Assembly (NCBI GenBank): GCA_020845495.1
Contig: JADLFM010000223.1
Location: forward strand, 11,666 to 75,665
Direction of reading: 5' to 3'
Source: Chloroflexota bacterium
GTDB lineage: Bacteria > Chloroflexota > UBA6077 > JACCZL01
Length of the DNA: 64,000 nucleotides
In this document: positions 1-7,842 of the stretch, in pieces
How the letters are laid out: the number at the start of each line of letters is the position of its first letter
Numbering within the stretch: the stretch's first letter is position 1
The notes under the pieces: model-generated
Told to the model about the DNA's origin: nothing
The model's database searches: none
Seen by the model: only the letters and a program-made list of their open reading frames with translations
Position numbers and translations under genes: made by a program

Positions 1-117
1 AACGACGGACGACAGGTCGAGATTGTGAGTGGCCTGAACCTCGGAGAAGAGGTCGCGACGTCCGCTCTCGACGTCCTGTCTGATGGGACACCGGTGGTCG
101 CCAACCGTCAGGGGTGA
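1..117 (+). CDS. C-terminal fragment of an efflux membrane-fusion (HlyD/RND adaptor) protein, partial
   Basis: The window opens inside an open frame that runs to a TGA at 115-117. The 38 visible residues (reading VEIVSGLNLGEEVATSALD and then LSDGTPVVANRQG) match the conserved C-terminal beta segment of HlyD/MacA-type periplasmic adaptor proteins, where a 'V..GL..GE.V' strand is followed by 'DG..V'. Such proteins link an inner-membrane ABC or RND pump to the outside. The 5' part lies outside the window, so the pump type cannot be told. A strong hairpin terminator follows 10 bases after the stop. The family call rests on a short tail and is moderately sure. Confidence 0.6.
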   Translation, partial: NDGRQVEIVSGLNLGEEVATSALDVLSDGTPVVANRQG

Positions 118-126
118 CGATTGAGC

Positions 127-188
127 CACCCGGAGAACCAGACGGGCCGCTGCTCTCAAGAGCGGCGGCCCGTCTGGTTCTCCGGGTG
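127..188 (+). terminator. Very long perfect hairpin, probable terminator
   Basis: A perfect 24-bp stem pairs 127-150 with 165-188. Inside it a further 5-bp stem (GCTCT/AGAGC) leaves a 2-base loop. There is no T-run. It sits just after the adaptor gene and before the aminotransferase, so it probably ends the upstream transcript. Confidence 0.8.
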
Positions 189-260
189 CCGCTCGCCTAG
201 AATGTCGGCGCAGCGCGCCGTCAACGCTTCGACGGCCGATGTTTAGAAAGGACCGGTGCT

Positions 261-1247
261 ATGTCCCCTGCCCATGCGGCTGCGCGGACGGCCGAGTACG
301 TCTGGCTCAATGGCCAGCTCGAACCGTGGGACAGTGCAACGCTGCACGTCAGTGCCGTCGGCGCGAGCGGCCATTTCAACGTTTTCGAAGGCATCAAGGG
401 GTACGCTACCCACGACGGCCGCGACCTGAACGTCTTCGGCCTCCGCGAGCATCTACGCCGTCTCGCTGAGTCGATGAAGATCACCCGGATGGCGCCTCCC
501 TACAGCGTCGACGATCTAACGGCGGCGACGCTCAGCCTGCTGCGCCGCAACGACACGCGCGTCGACACCTACATCCGGCCGGTGGCCTTTTTCAGCGGGC
601 TCGAACACGCCGACTTCAGTCTTCAACTCGATGCGGTGCCCGAGGTGCTCATCTGGACGCGACCGTTCAAGACCCGCCTCGGCACCGAGCGCCGTCTCTC
701 GTGCCAGGTAAGCTCGTGGACGCGCATCACGGACAATCAAATGCCACCGCGCGTCAAGACGATGTCGAATTACCAGAACAATCGGCTTGCGGCCCTTCAG
801 GCGCGCGCTGATGGCTACGATACGGCGATCATGCTCGGGCCTGATGGCAAGGTGTCAGAAGGGCCGGGCGCCTGCCTGGTCATTCTGCGTGACGGTGTGG
901 CGATCACACCGCCGGTGACCGCCGGCATTCTCGAAAGTGTGACCCGTGCGGTCATTCTTCGACTTCTTGGCGAGGAACTTGGCATTCGGGTCGTCGAGCG
1001 CCCCGTCGATCGCACTGAGCTGTACGTTGCCGACGAGGCATTCTTCTGCGGTACCGGCTGGGAGATCTTGCCGGTGACGAGTTTCGACCGGATGCCGGTC
1101 GGCGACGGTGCGATGGGGCCGATCACGGCCCAGGTTGACGCGTTGTACCTCGACATCGTCCGGGGCGGCCGGCCAGACTACAGCGATTGGCTCACCAACG
1201 TCCACGGCGCATCCGTAGGTGCGGCCGTCGGCCAGAATGGGCGGTAA
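261..1247 (+). CDS. ilvE: Branched-chain amino acid aminotransferase (class IV PLP enzyme)
   Basis: This 328-residue protein is a fold-type IV PLP aminotransferase. It would transfer the amino group between Glu/2-oxoglutarate and Val, Leu or Ile in the cytoplasm. The early 'GHFNVFEGIKGY' segment, the 'RVKTMSNYQNNRLA' segment carrying the candidate PLP lysine, and 'GKVSEGPGACLVI' (the usual glutamate of the EGSGxN region) are all typical of BCATs. Length fits the family (about 300-360). The ATG at 261 follows an AGAAAGGA ribosome site about 10 bases upstream. It appears monocistronic behind the 127-188 terminator. D-amino-acid or aminodeoxychorismate enzymes share the fold, but the N-terminal motifs favour IlvE. 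Confidence 0.85.
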   Translation: MSPAHAAARTAEYVWLNGQLEPWDSATLHVSAVGASGHFNVFEGIKGYATHDGRDLNVFGLREHLRRLAESMKITRMAPPYSVDDLTAATLSLLRRNDTRVDTYIRPVAFFSGLEHADFSLQLDAVPEVLIWTRPFKTRLGTERRLSCQVSSWTRITDNQMPPRVKTMSNYQNNRLAALQARADGYDTAIMLGPDGKVSEGPGACLVILRDGVAITPPVTAGILESVTRAVILRLLGEELGIRVVERPVDRTELYVADEAFFCGTGWEILPVTSFDRMPVGDGAMGPITAQVDALYLDIVRGGRPDYSDWLTNVHGASVGAAVGQNGR

Positions 1248-1497
1248 GCGTGCTCGCAGCCCGTCTGGGCAAGCCAACACTCGGACGGGAGCATCGGCAT
1301 CGCAACTGGCTCGCGGGTGTCGATGGACGAAGCGGCCGTGACCGTCATCGTCCGGCCAATACGCCCGACGACGACAACCAGCACGGGCACATCGCGGCGA
1401 TACTGGGAACGAACTCCTCTGGACTAGAGCTTCAGGTGGCGATGACACATGCCCGTGCGTGTCTGCGAGGACACCGCGGGCGCATCGGAGGGGATGC

Positions 1498-2739
1498 ATG
1501 CGTAGCGTGATCAGGGCAGGCCGGCTTGTCGACGGGACCGGCGCGCAACCCATCGAGTCCGCGACCGTCGTGGTCGAAGACGGGCGAATCCGTGAGGTCG
1601 GACCGTCGAGCCAGGTTCGGACGCCTCAGTCGGGCGACGTCGAGGAGATCGACTGCTCGGGGTACACGGTGCTGCCGGGCCTGATCGACTGCCACGTTCA
1701 TCTCGTCTTCAGCGCCCGCTCGTCCGCGCTTGCCGATATTCTGGGAGAGAGCAACCGCCGCATCCTGCTTCGCGCCGTTCACAATGCCCAACTCGCGCTC
1801 CGAGCCGGTGTCACTACCGTCCGGGACTGCGGCGGCCGGGCTGGCGTCACGCTCGAGCTTCGCGATGCGATCGCGGCCGGCATCCTGCCAGGAGCGCGCA
1901 TCTTCGCCTCTGGGCCGGCCATCACGACGACAGGCGGTCACTGTTACTTCTTCGAGGGTGAGGCCGATACCGTCGACGAGCTCCGGAAACTCGCGCGCCG
2001 ACTCGCCAAGGAGGGCGTCGACTTCTATAAGGTGATGTCCACTGGCGGCCGGATGACGCCGGGCACCAATGTCACAGCGGCGCAGTTCAGCGTCGAGGAG
2101 TTGTCCACGCTCGTAGGTGAGGCTCGCCGCCTGGATCGGACCGTCGCGGCGCACGGCCACGGTGCGGCTGGCATCCGCAACGCTGTGGCGGCCGGCGTCA
2201 CCACCATCGAGCATTGCACCTGGGTCTCCGAGGAGGATAGCTCGGTCGTCGACTTCGATCCGGAGGCCGCGGCACAGATGGCGCGTCAGGGTACATTCAT
2301 TGACGCAACCCTGACCCCCGGCATCGTGACCTCCCGGCTCCCCGAGAGCGAGCTCACGCCGACGCGCCGCGAGACACTGGCGATGCAGCCAAAGATTCGG
2401 GCCGTCCAACGCCAGATGCTCGAGATGGGTGTCGAGCCGATCGCCGGGACTGATGCCGGGGTCGCGAACGTCCCGCTCGACAGCATGCCGCTCGAGTTGG
2501 AAGGGCTGGTCGAGTCGCTCGGGCTGACACCGCTAGCGGCGATCACGGCTGCGACCCACACGGCTGCCCGTGCCTGCAAGCGGGAGGACGACTTCGGTTC
2601 GATCCAGCCTGGCCGGCGCGCGGACTTCCTCGTCGTCGAGGGTGACCCCACCCGTACCATCTCGGACGTCCGTAAGGTGCGCTGGGTCTTCAAGGACGGC
2701 GTGGCTGAAGTCGAGAACGGCCGTCTGATCCGAGCCTGA
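1498..2739 (+). CDS. Metal-dependent amidohydrolase (imidazolonepropionase/prolidase-like family)
   Basis: This 413-residue protein has the amidohydrolase superfamily layout: an N-terminal beta segment ('VIRAGRLVDGTG'), the metal site 'DCHVHLVFS' (HxH), a Lys in 'VDFYKVMSTGG', two further His sites in 'AAHGHG' and 'TTIEHCTW', and a late 'GTDAGV' Asp. Such enzymes hydrolyse cyclic or linear amide bonds; the substrate is not predictable. Start choice: the ATG at 1498 follows a strong GGAGGGG at 1487-1493; an upstream in-frame GTG at 1459 has no such site. About 250 bases separate it from ilvE, with no recognised element between. Related proteins include Xaa-Pro dipeptidases and HutI-like enzymes. 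Confidence 0.85.
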   Translation: MRSVIRAGRLVDGTGAQPIESATVVVEDGRIREVGPSSQVRTPQSGDVEEIDCSGYTVLPGLIDCHVHLVFSARSSALADILGESNRRILLRAVHNAQLALRAGVTTVRDCGGRAGVTLELRDAIAAGILPGARIFASGPAITTTGGHCYFFEGEADTVDELRKLARRLAKEGVDFYKVMSTGGRMTPGTNVTAAQFSVEELSTLVGEARRLDRTVAAHGHGAAGIRNAVAAGVTTIEHCTWVSEEDSSVVDFDPEAAAQMARQGTFIDATLTPGIVTSRLPESELTPTRRETLAMQPKIRAVQRQMLEMGVEPIAGTDAGVANVPLDSMPLELEGLVESLGLTPLAAITAATHTAARACKREDDFGSIQPGRRADFLVVEGDPTRTISDVRKVRWVFKDGVAEVENGRLIRA

Positions 2740-2802
2740 CGCTCACGAAGAGGGAGGCCAGGAACGGGCTGCGAGGGCAGAGGGCGGGGATGGAGGCGGG
2801 CG

Positions 2803-3123
2803 ATGCACGACCCTGACGACGACGATCCGGCCCATCGAGGCCGCCTCTGGGAGCGCTTGCTGCTCCAGGCCCGACCCCTCGATCAGCATGAATGGCGGCT
2901 TGCCGTGCTCCTCATCGGGCTGGCGTTGGTCGGTGCGTGGTTGATCCTCTGGCCGCTCCTACCGACGTTGATCGCCACACTTGCGACGAATATCATCGAT
3001 ACGGTGAGCTCGCTTGGCTCGTCGCCCCCACCCACGGTAACGCCGCAAACTGTCTTCCCATCCCCCTCGCCGTCCCCATCCCCGTCGCCGTCGCCGTCCC
3101 CATCTCCCATTCGGCTGCCATGA
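2803..3123 (+). CDS. Small single-TM protein with a Pro-Ser repeat tail
   Basis: This 106-residue protein starts with an acidic cytoplasmic stretch (MHDPDDDDPAHRGR). It has one clear membrane helix at about residues 31-60 ('LAVLLIGLALVGAWLILWP') and ends in a low-complexity tail of alternating Pro and Ser from about residue 85. The tail is encoded by an imperfect hexanucleotide repeat (CCGTCN/CCATCC) at about 3058-3105, a place where slippage could change length. Its TGA overlaps the ATG of comF (ATGA at 3120-3123), so the two are probably co-translated. No family is recognised; a Pro-Ser tail outside the membrane often spans or attaches to the wall. Confidence 0.65.
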   Translation: MHDPDDDDPAHRGRLWERLLLQARPLDQHEWRLAVLLIGLALVGAWLILWPLLPTLIATLATNIIDTVSSLGSSPPPTVTPQTVFPSPSPSPSPSPSPSPSPIRLP

Positions 3124-3830
3124 TCGGGCAACCGGCCGAGCCGGCGTCAGTCCTCGGCCGGTTGCTGGCACTCCTGCTGCCCACACGTTGCCTCGGCTGC
3201 GGCGTGCGGGGGGCGCAGTTGTGCGATACCTGCGAGAGCACCATTCCCTGGCTTGGCGGAGCGGTGTGCCCCCGCTGCGCGGCAGCGAGTCGTCAGGGCT
3301 ACCTGTGCGCTGACTGTCGCATCGATTCCGGGCCGCTCGACGCCGTGCGCGCCGCCTGTGTCTTTGAGGGTGTGGTCCGTCAGGCGGTACACGATCTGAA
3401 GTACCGACAGGCCAGGATGCACGCCGAATTGCTTGGGGAGATCGTGGCTCGGGCACTCGCGGCCCAGCCCCTCCGGATCGACGTGCTGGCGCCAGTGCCG
3501 CTGGCTCGTCGCCGGTGCCGTGAGCGCGGCTACAACCAGTCGGCAGCGATCGCGCGAGCGGTCGGTCGGCGTACTGGCACGCCAGTCGAGGTCACGTGCC
3601 TGGAGCGCACGCGCGAGACGCCACCGCAAGTGGGGCGGACGGCAGCCGCTCGCCGCGTGAACGTCGACGGCGCGTTCACCTGCACCCAGCCTGAGGCCGT
3701 CGCTGGGCGCTGGGTGGCCGTCATTGACGACGTCATGACGACGGGCTCGACACTCCGTGCCTGCGCGCTGCCACTGAAGGCGGCCGGCGCGGAGCGCGTC
3801 TTCGGCCTGGTGGTCGCGCGGGAGCGCTGA
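3120..3830 (+). CDS. comF: ComF family protein (zinc ribbon plus phosphoribosyltransferase domain)
   Basis: This 236-residue protein starts with a double CxxC zinc ribbon ('CLGCGVRGAQLCDTC' then 'CPRCAA' and 'CADC'). It continues into a type I PRTase fold that ends with the PRPP loop 'VAVIDDVMTTGSTL'. The central 'DVLAPVPLARRRCRERGYNQS' is a ComF hallmark. ComF proteins act in DNA uptake during competence, probably with DprA/PriA in the cytoplasm, but many non-competent bacteria keep a homologue. I chose the ATG at 3120, which overlaps the upstream stop; the frame is open further up but the family begins here. Length agrees with the usual 220-250. Confidence 0.9.
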   Translation: MIGQPAEPASVLGRLLALLLPTRCLGCGVRGAQLCDTCESTIPWLGGAVCPRCAAASRQGYLCADCRIDSGPLDAVRAACVFEGVVRQAVHDLKYRQARMHAELLGEIVARALAAQPLRIDVLAPVPLARRRCRERGYNQSAAIARAVGRRTGTPVEVTCLERTRETPPQVGRTAAARRVNVDGAFTCTQPEAVAGRWVAVIDDVMTTGSTLRACALPLKAAGAERVFGLVVARER

Positions 3831-3892
3831 ATCACCACTCGCGTGCAGCAGGGCGTGCCCGTACAACCACCGAACGGCTGGGATGACGGCCC

Positions 3893-4546
3893 CTACTTGG
3901 GTGGGCCTTCGCGCAGCACGGTAACCCGCCGAGACTGGGTGCCGTAGCGGCGGGCCTCGGACGGATCGGGCAGCCAGATGTCGATCGCCGGACCTTTCAG
4001 GCCACCGCCGATATCCTCAGCCACGAACACTCCGTCGTACCCCTCGATCGAGAGGGACGAGCCCACGGAAATGAACTTTGGATCGACCGCGACGACACCG
4101 TAGCGGGTTCTCGTCCCCGACGCGGTTCGCGCGTTCACTGGTATCCCGTCCACGCCATCGCTGTAGGCCGTGACCTTCGCCACGAACGTTCGCTGTCCGT
4201 CGTCAGTGTCGTGGGTGCTAACCGTCGACACGAGGTACCGTCCGGGGCTCCAGCCGGTCGTCGAGCGGCCGGAACTGATCTGATACCAGTCATCACTGCC
4301 GTCGCTATCCGAGACCGGGCCGGCCACGATCTGCAAGATCGTTCCTTCGTTCAGCGTGGTCACGATCCGATGGCTCATGCCGGGGCCGGAGCGGACACGG
4401 AGCCCGCGCCCCTCAGTGCCGGTCACGACCGCCGACTGTCCAACCTGAAGGTCGTCAGCGGACGCGGAGGCAACCGAAGCAAGCGGAGGAATGAGCCCGA
4501 GCGAGAGGACCAGTACGAGCAAGGCACGTCGCAACAGTAACGTCAA
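3893..4546 (-). CDS. Exported SH3b plus 3D-domain cell-wall protein
   Basis: The protein (about 217 residues) has a hydrophobic signal peptide ('LLVLVLSLGLIPPLASVASASA'). An SH3b-like module follows ('GLRVRSGPGMSHRIVTTLNEG' through 'GWSPGRYLV'), then a C-terminal 3D domain with its three acidic sites ('VAVDPKFI', 'VAEDIGG', 'AIDIWLP'). 3D domains are double-psi beta barrels of the MltA/RlpA type that cut or remodel peptidoglycan outside the cell. The start is uncertain: I used the TTG at 4546 because it begins the signal peptide, with GGAG 12 bases upstream. The frame is open to 4948. A c-di-AMP riboswitch lies in the leader, which fits a wall-hydrolase role. Confidence 0.8.
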   Translation of the reverse strand: MTLLLRRALLVLVLSLGLIPPLASVASASADDLQVGQSAVVTGTEGRGLRVRSGPGMSHRIVTTLNEGTILQIVAGPVSDSDGSDDWYQISSGRSTTGWSPGRYLVSTVSTHDTDDGQRTFVAKVTAYSDGVDGIPVNARTASGTRTRYGVVAVDPKFISVGSSLSIEGYDGVFVAEDIGGGLKGPAIDIWLPDPSEARRYGTQSRRVTVLREGPPK

Positions 4547-4807
4547 CGGAAGTGCATTCTCCGATTTCAGCAGAGTTTGGCCGAGGGCGGCGCAACGTGT
4601 GGCTCGTACACGATTGGCCCGTACACGATGAACTGCGAGACGGCAGGCGATCGGCCCGGATCTTCGCCAGGTTCGCACAACGTGCTGGCCGTCCCTGGGG
4701 GCACCGGGACTCGTGCCCAGTCGACCTGTCACGCGGACTGCCTCCTCTTCCCTGCTCCACCGCGCGCACGCCGACGTCGATCCGTCGCGCCGGCGCGTGA
4801 TCGGCAG

Positions 4808-4945
4808 GGTCTGACCTACGGGGTTAGCTGACGGGTTCGGGCTGGAGCCTGCCCTACGGCACACCGGACTCGCAGACGCGAGGCAAGTCGCCGATTCACC
4901 CCATTCCTGGGTTCCCCGCTCCTCCCTCTCGGGAGGACTCGGCCG
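4808..4945 (-). promoter_or_regulatory. c-di-AMP (ydaO-yuaA) riboswitch
   Basis: Read on the minus strand, 4920-4891 contains GGGGAACCCAGG, a short spacer, then GGGGTGAATCGG. After a variable arm, 4842-4813 contains CCCGAACCCGTCAGCTAAC followed by CCCGTAGGTC. These are the two most conserved blocks of the ydaO-yuaA class, recalled from the Bacillus subtilis ydaO leader. The class senses cyclic di-AMP and usually turns off wall-hydrolase and osmolyte/K+ genes. The switch lies about 260 bases upstream of the 3D/SH3 protein gene on the same strand. No intrinsic terminator with a T-run is visible, so the expression platform is unclear. Outer limits are approximate. Confidence 0.88.
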
Positions 4946-5380
4946 CACATGACGTCAAGGGGCGATCCTGATTGTCGCCCGAGTGCACCTGACGTCACGG
5001 CGAGTTTACGGGAAGGTCACGCGCGTGTCAAGCCTCGACGTATCGAAACACCCGCGAACGGGCTATCGAGGGCCTGGCACGAGCGCCCCTTCACTCAATG
5101 GAAACCTGATGACGTCGTACCACGAGTGAGTTGGAAGGTCGCGGGCCGCCGCCACGAGGGACTACACTGGCCAGGCGTGTGGTATTGCGCACGCTTCGTC
5201 CTGACAGCCCATCCAGGGCGCCGGAATAAGGAACAGAACGTCCCCTAACGTCGTTGTAACATGCGTACAGGCAGCATGGGGCCTCCTCATGATTCGCTCG
5301 GCCGATCTGGCCTTCAGGGAGTGGCACACGGTCTGCACTCCAGTTTGGCAGGATGAGCCCGTTCGAAAGAGTGACCTGAC
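4946..5380. other. Intergenic region between the riboswitch and ftsH
   Basis: No gene is supported here. It contains two copies of the 8-bp palindrome TGACGTCA (4950-4957 and 4990-4997) and a small hairpin (GGGCGA/TCGCCC) between them. It must hold the divergent promoters for the riboswitch transcript (minus) and ftsH (plus), but I cannot place clear -35/-10 pairs. Confidence 0.5.
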
Positions 5381-7210
5381 ATGAACAGCGAATCAAAACC
5401 GTCCCTCCGACCGCTCCTGTTTGTCATCCTCTTCGGCGCACTTGCTACCAGCGTTGTGACGGCCTTTCGATCGGGCCTGATCCAGGTTGCGTTCAAGTGG
5501 CCAGATGACCAGCCTGCACTGACGCTCCTCGTCGCGCTATTCGCCGTAACGCTCGTTTTCATGATCGTCTTTCTCGTCACGAGCGGCCGGCGAAGCGCAA
5601 CCCGCTCGAACGATCAGCCGATGGGAGGCGGCACGCCGCGCATGCCTGCTCGGCCTGCTCGCATCGGCCTCGTCGCCGAGCGCCCGCCAACGCGCTTCTC
5701 CGATGTGGCGGGTGCTGAAGAAGCCAAGGAAGAGTTGCTCGAGGTCGTAGAATTCTTGCGAGAGCCTGAGAAGTTTCTCGCAGTAGGCGCGCGAATCCCA
5801 CGTGGCGTGCTCCTCGTCGGTCCGCCCGGTAACGGGAAGACCTTGCTCGCGCGTGCCGTCGCGGGCGAGGCTGGCGTGCCGTTCCTTCGGGCGTCGGGCT
5901 CAGACTTCGTCGAGATGTATGTGGGCGTCGGCGCCTCACGGGTGCGTGAGCTCTTCAAGGCGGCGCGCGAGCACGGCCGTAGCATCGTCTTCATCGACGA
6001 GATCGACGCGGTCGGACGCAAGCGCGGCGGGCCGGCCGGGCATGCCCATGAGGAGCGCGAGCAGACGCTCAATCAGTTGCTCGTCGAGATGGACGGCTTC
6101 GATCTACGTTCACGTGTCATCGTCTTGGCCGCCACCAATCGTCCGGACGTTCTCGATCCGGCGCTGCTTCGGCCGGGCCGCTTCGACCGTCAGGTGCGGC
6201 TAGATGCCCCGGACGCGGCGGCGCGGCGTCAGATTCTCGCGCTCCATGCGCGTGGCAAGCCCATGGCCGAAACCGCGGATCTGGAGGCGCTCGTACCGCT
6301 GACGAGCGGCCTCTCAGGTGCAGACCTGGAGAATCTTCTGAACGAGGCGGCCATCCTGACCGCCCGAGACGGCCGCACCCACCTGGAAATGCAAGACCTG
6401 GAAGAGGCGCTAGATCGCGTGACGGCCGGGCCACGGCGTAAGGGCCGTGCTCTCTCCGAGCATGAGCGGCAGGTAACCGCCATCCACGAGCTCGGGCACG
6501 CCCTCGTCGCGCATCTGCTCCCCGACGCCGACCACGTCCAGAAGGTGACCATCGTGTCACGCGGACCGTTGGGCGGCTACACGCGCATGACACCCGAAGA
6601 AGACCGCCGGATGTGGTCGGTGCCGCAGTTCAAAGCGGCGATGGCCTCCGCACTTGGCGGCCACGTGGCCGAGGAGCTGGTGTTCGGGCAGGTGACGACT
6701 GGCGCCTCAAACGATCTCCGCAAGGCGTACGGGATCGCACGGGCCATGGTCTGTGACTACGGCATGAGCCCGGTCCTCGGTGCGCTTGCCGTTGGCAGCG
6801 ACGACGAGGGGCACTTCTTCCGGCCCTACGGTGAGGCCCTGGCCGAGACGATCGATGCGGAGTTGAACCGGTTGGTGGACGAGGCACGTACCCTGGCAAC
6901 GGCCCTCCTGCGGGCACGCCTGGAGACGCTCAAGCGCGCCTCGGAACGTCTGCTCGAAGTCGAGACGTTGGATGCCAACGACGTCGCCCGACTGTTCGGG
7001 CCACGGTTGAAGACCACGCCGCAAGTGACGCCGACACCGGTTCGCCAGATCGTACCTCTGCCCGCCCTACAGCCGGCGGCGCAACCGCTGCCAACTCCTG
7101 CGCGTCGGCCGTGGCGCCCGGCCCTGGCGGTGCTGCCGTTCACGCTGAGCGTCCATTGGCGGCGACGGCGTCGGAAGGCGGCCGAATCGGCGCGGCTCGC
7201 CGAAGCGTGA
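5381..7210 (+). CDS. ftsH: FtsH-type ATP-dependent zinc metalloprotease with minimal external loop
   Basis: This 609-residue membrane AAA+ protease degrades membrane and regulatory proteins. Two membrane helices (about 11-31 and 45-67) are separated by only about 15 residues, whereas typical FtsH has a periplasmic domain of about 70. The AAA module has Walker A GPPGNGKT near residue 147, Walker B 'IVFIDEID', and SRH '[20 protein letters not shown]'. The peptidase domain has the zinc motif HELGH near residue 369 (usually HEAGH) and the third-ligand region '[12 protein letters not shown]'. The C-terminal tail is Pro-rich, then basic. A weak GAGTGA precedes the ATG. Loss of the external domain suggests a paralogue with altered adaptor contacts rather than the main FtsH. 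Confidence 0.9.
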   Translation: MNSESKPSLRPLLFVILFGALATSVVTAFRSGLIQVAFKWPDDQPALTLLVALFAVTLVFMIVFLVTSGRRSATRSNDQPMGGGTPRMPARPARIGLVAERPPTRFSDVAGAEEAKEELLEVVEFLREPEKFLAVGARIPRGVLLVGPPGNGKTLLARAVAGEAGVPFLRASGSDFVEMYVGVGASRVRELFKAAREHGRSIVFIDEIDAVGRKRGGPAGHAHEEREQTLNQLLVEMDGFDLRSRVIVLAATNRPDVLDPALLRPGRFDRQVRLDAPDAAARRQILALHARGKPMAETADLEALVPLTSGLSGADLENLLNEAAILTARDGRTHLEMQDLEEALDRVTAGPRRKGRALSEHERQVTAIHELGHALVAHLLPDADHVQKVTIVSRGPLGGYTRMTPEEDRRMWSVPQFKAAMASALGGHVAEELVFGQVTTGASNDLRKAYGIARAMVCDYGMSPVLGALAVGSDDEGHFFRPYGEALAETIDAELNRLVDEARTLATALLRARLETLKRASERLLEVETLDANDVARLFGPRLKTTPQVTPTPVRQIVPLPALQPAAQPLPTPARRPWRPALAVLPFTLSVHWRRRRRKAAESARLAEA

Positions 7211-7231
7211 GCCCATCGGGGTATAAGCTCC

Positions 7232-7275
7232 TGGAAGGATGAAGGGCGGCCAGGTAGCCGCCCTTCATCCTTCCA
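7232..7275. terminator. Bidirectional hairpin terminator after ftsH
   Basis: A perfect 19-bp stem (7232-7250 with 7257-7275) closes on a 6-base loop CAGGTA. It lies between the converging ftsH and DUF971 genes, with no clear T-run on either side. Confidence 0.8.
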
Positions 7276-7334
7276 CGACTGTTGCTCAGAATGAACGGCG
7301 CGTCCGTGCTGGCAGGCGGGCGCCTGGGCGAGCG

Positions 7335-7709
7335 TTACCAGTCGCCGCGTGCGCGTGGCGCGTCGCCGCCGCGCTCGGCCACACACGCGGAGCACGGGCA
7401 GATGGCCCGCAGCATCCGAAAGGTGTAGATCCCGAGCGTGTGGCCGTCGCCCCAGGTCGGCGTGAGCGCGTACCGCCCGGTCAACTCGACGTCGTCCATG
7501 GTTGCCTGTCCGGGGCGGAACATCGGCAGGCTCGACAACGCCCCTGGCATCCCGCCTTCGCCGCTACATTCGGCACAGGGACAGCGCCAGCGGAGATACT
7601 CCCAGTCGAAGTCTGATTCGTGTTGGTCCGCCCACCGGACCAACAGCCGGCGTCGCTCTCGATCGAGCTCGATATGAATCGGGACGGTAGTAGGCGGCGT
7701 AGCACTCAT
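7335..7709 (-). CDS. DUF971 (GBBH-like N-terminal domain) family protein
   Basis: This 124-residue protein matches the DUF971 family, which resembles the N-terminal domain of gamma-butyrobetaine hydroxylase. The pattern is 'IHIELDRERRRLLVRWADQHESDFDWEYLRWRCPC', a middle 'VELTGRYALTPTWGDGHTLGIYTF' and a late 'CPCSACV'. The CPCAEC and CPCSAC cysteines could bind a metal such as zinc. The function is unknown; some relatives are linked to Fe-S carrier proteins. The ATG at 7709 gives the family's usual length; the frame is open further upstream without support. It is divergent from the YyaL gene, with 133 bases between. Confidence 0.82.
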   Translation of the reverse strand: MSATPPTTVPIHIELDRERRRLLVRWADQHESDFDWEYLRWRCPCAECSGEGGMPGALSSLPMFRPGQATMDDVELTGRYALTPTWGDGHTLGIYTFRMLRAICPCSACVAERGGDAPRARGDW

Positions 7710-7842
7710 GGTGTGGCACTCATCTCGCGGAATTGTACACGGCACCCCGTCGCCGCTCGCCGATCTGGCGAGGCTGCCGGAGTGGTGAAACGACCGATAG
7801 CGCTGAGGGCCGGCTCGCGCACCGGCCACGGAGGTGGTCTCG

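Noticed and set aside
127..188. IS terminal inverted repeats or an attC-like site
   Set aside because: The arms form one closed hairpin with a 2-base inner loop and no transposase or integrase is near.
4577..4831. An 84-residue Cys-containing plus-strand protein
   Set aside because: It lies in the leader of the c-di-AMP riboswitch transcript on the opposite strand, without a ribosome site or homology.
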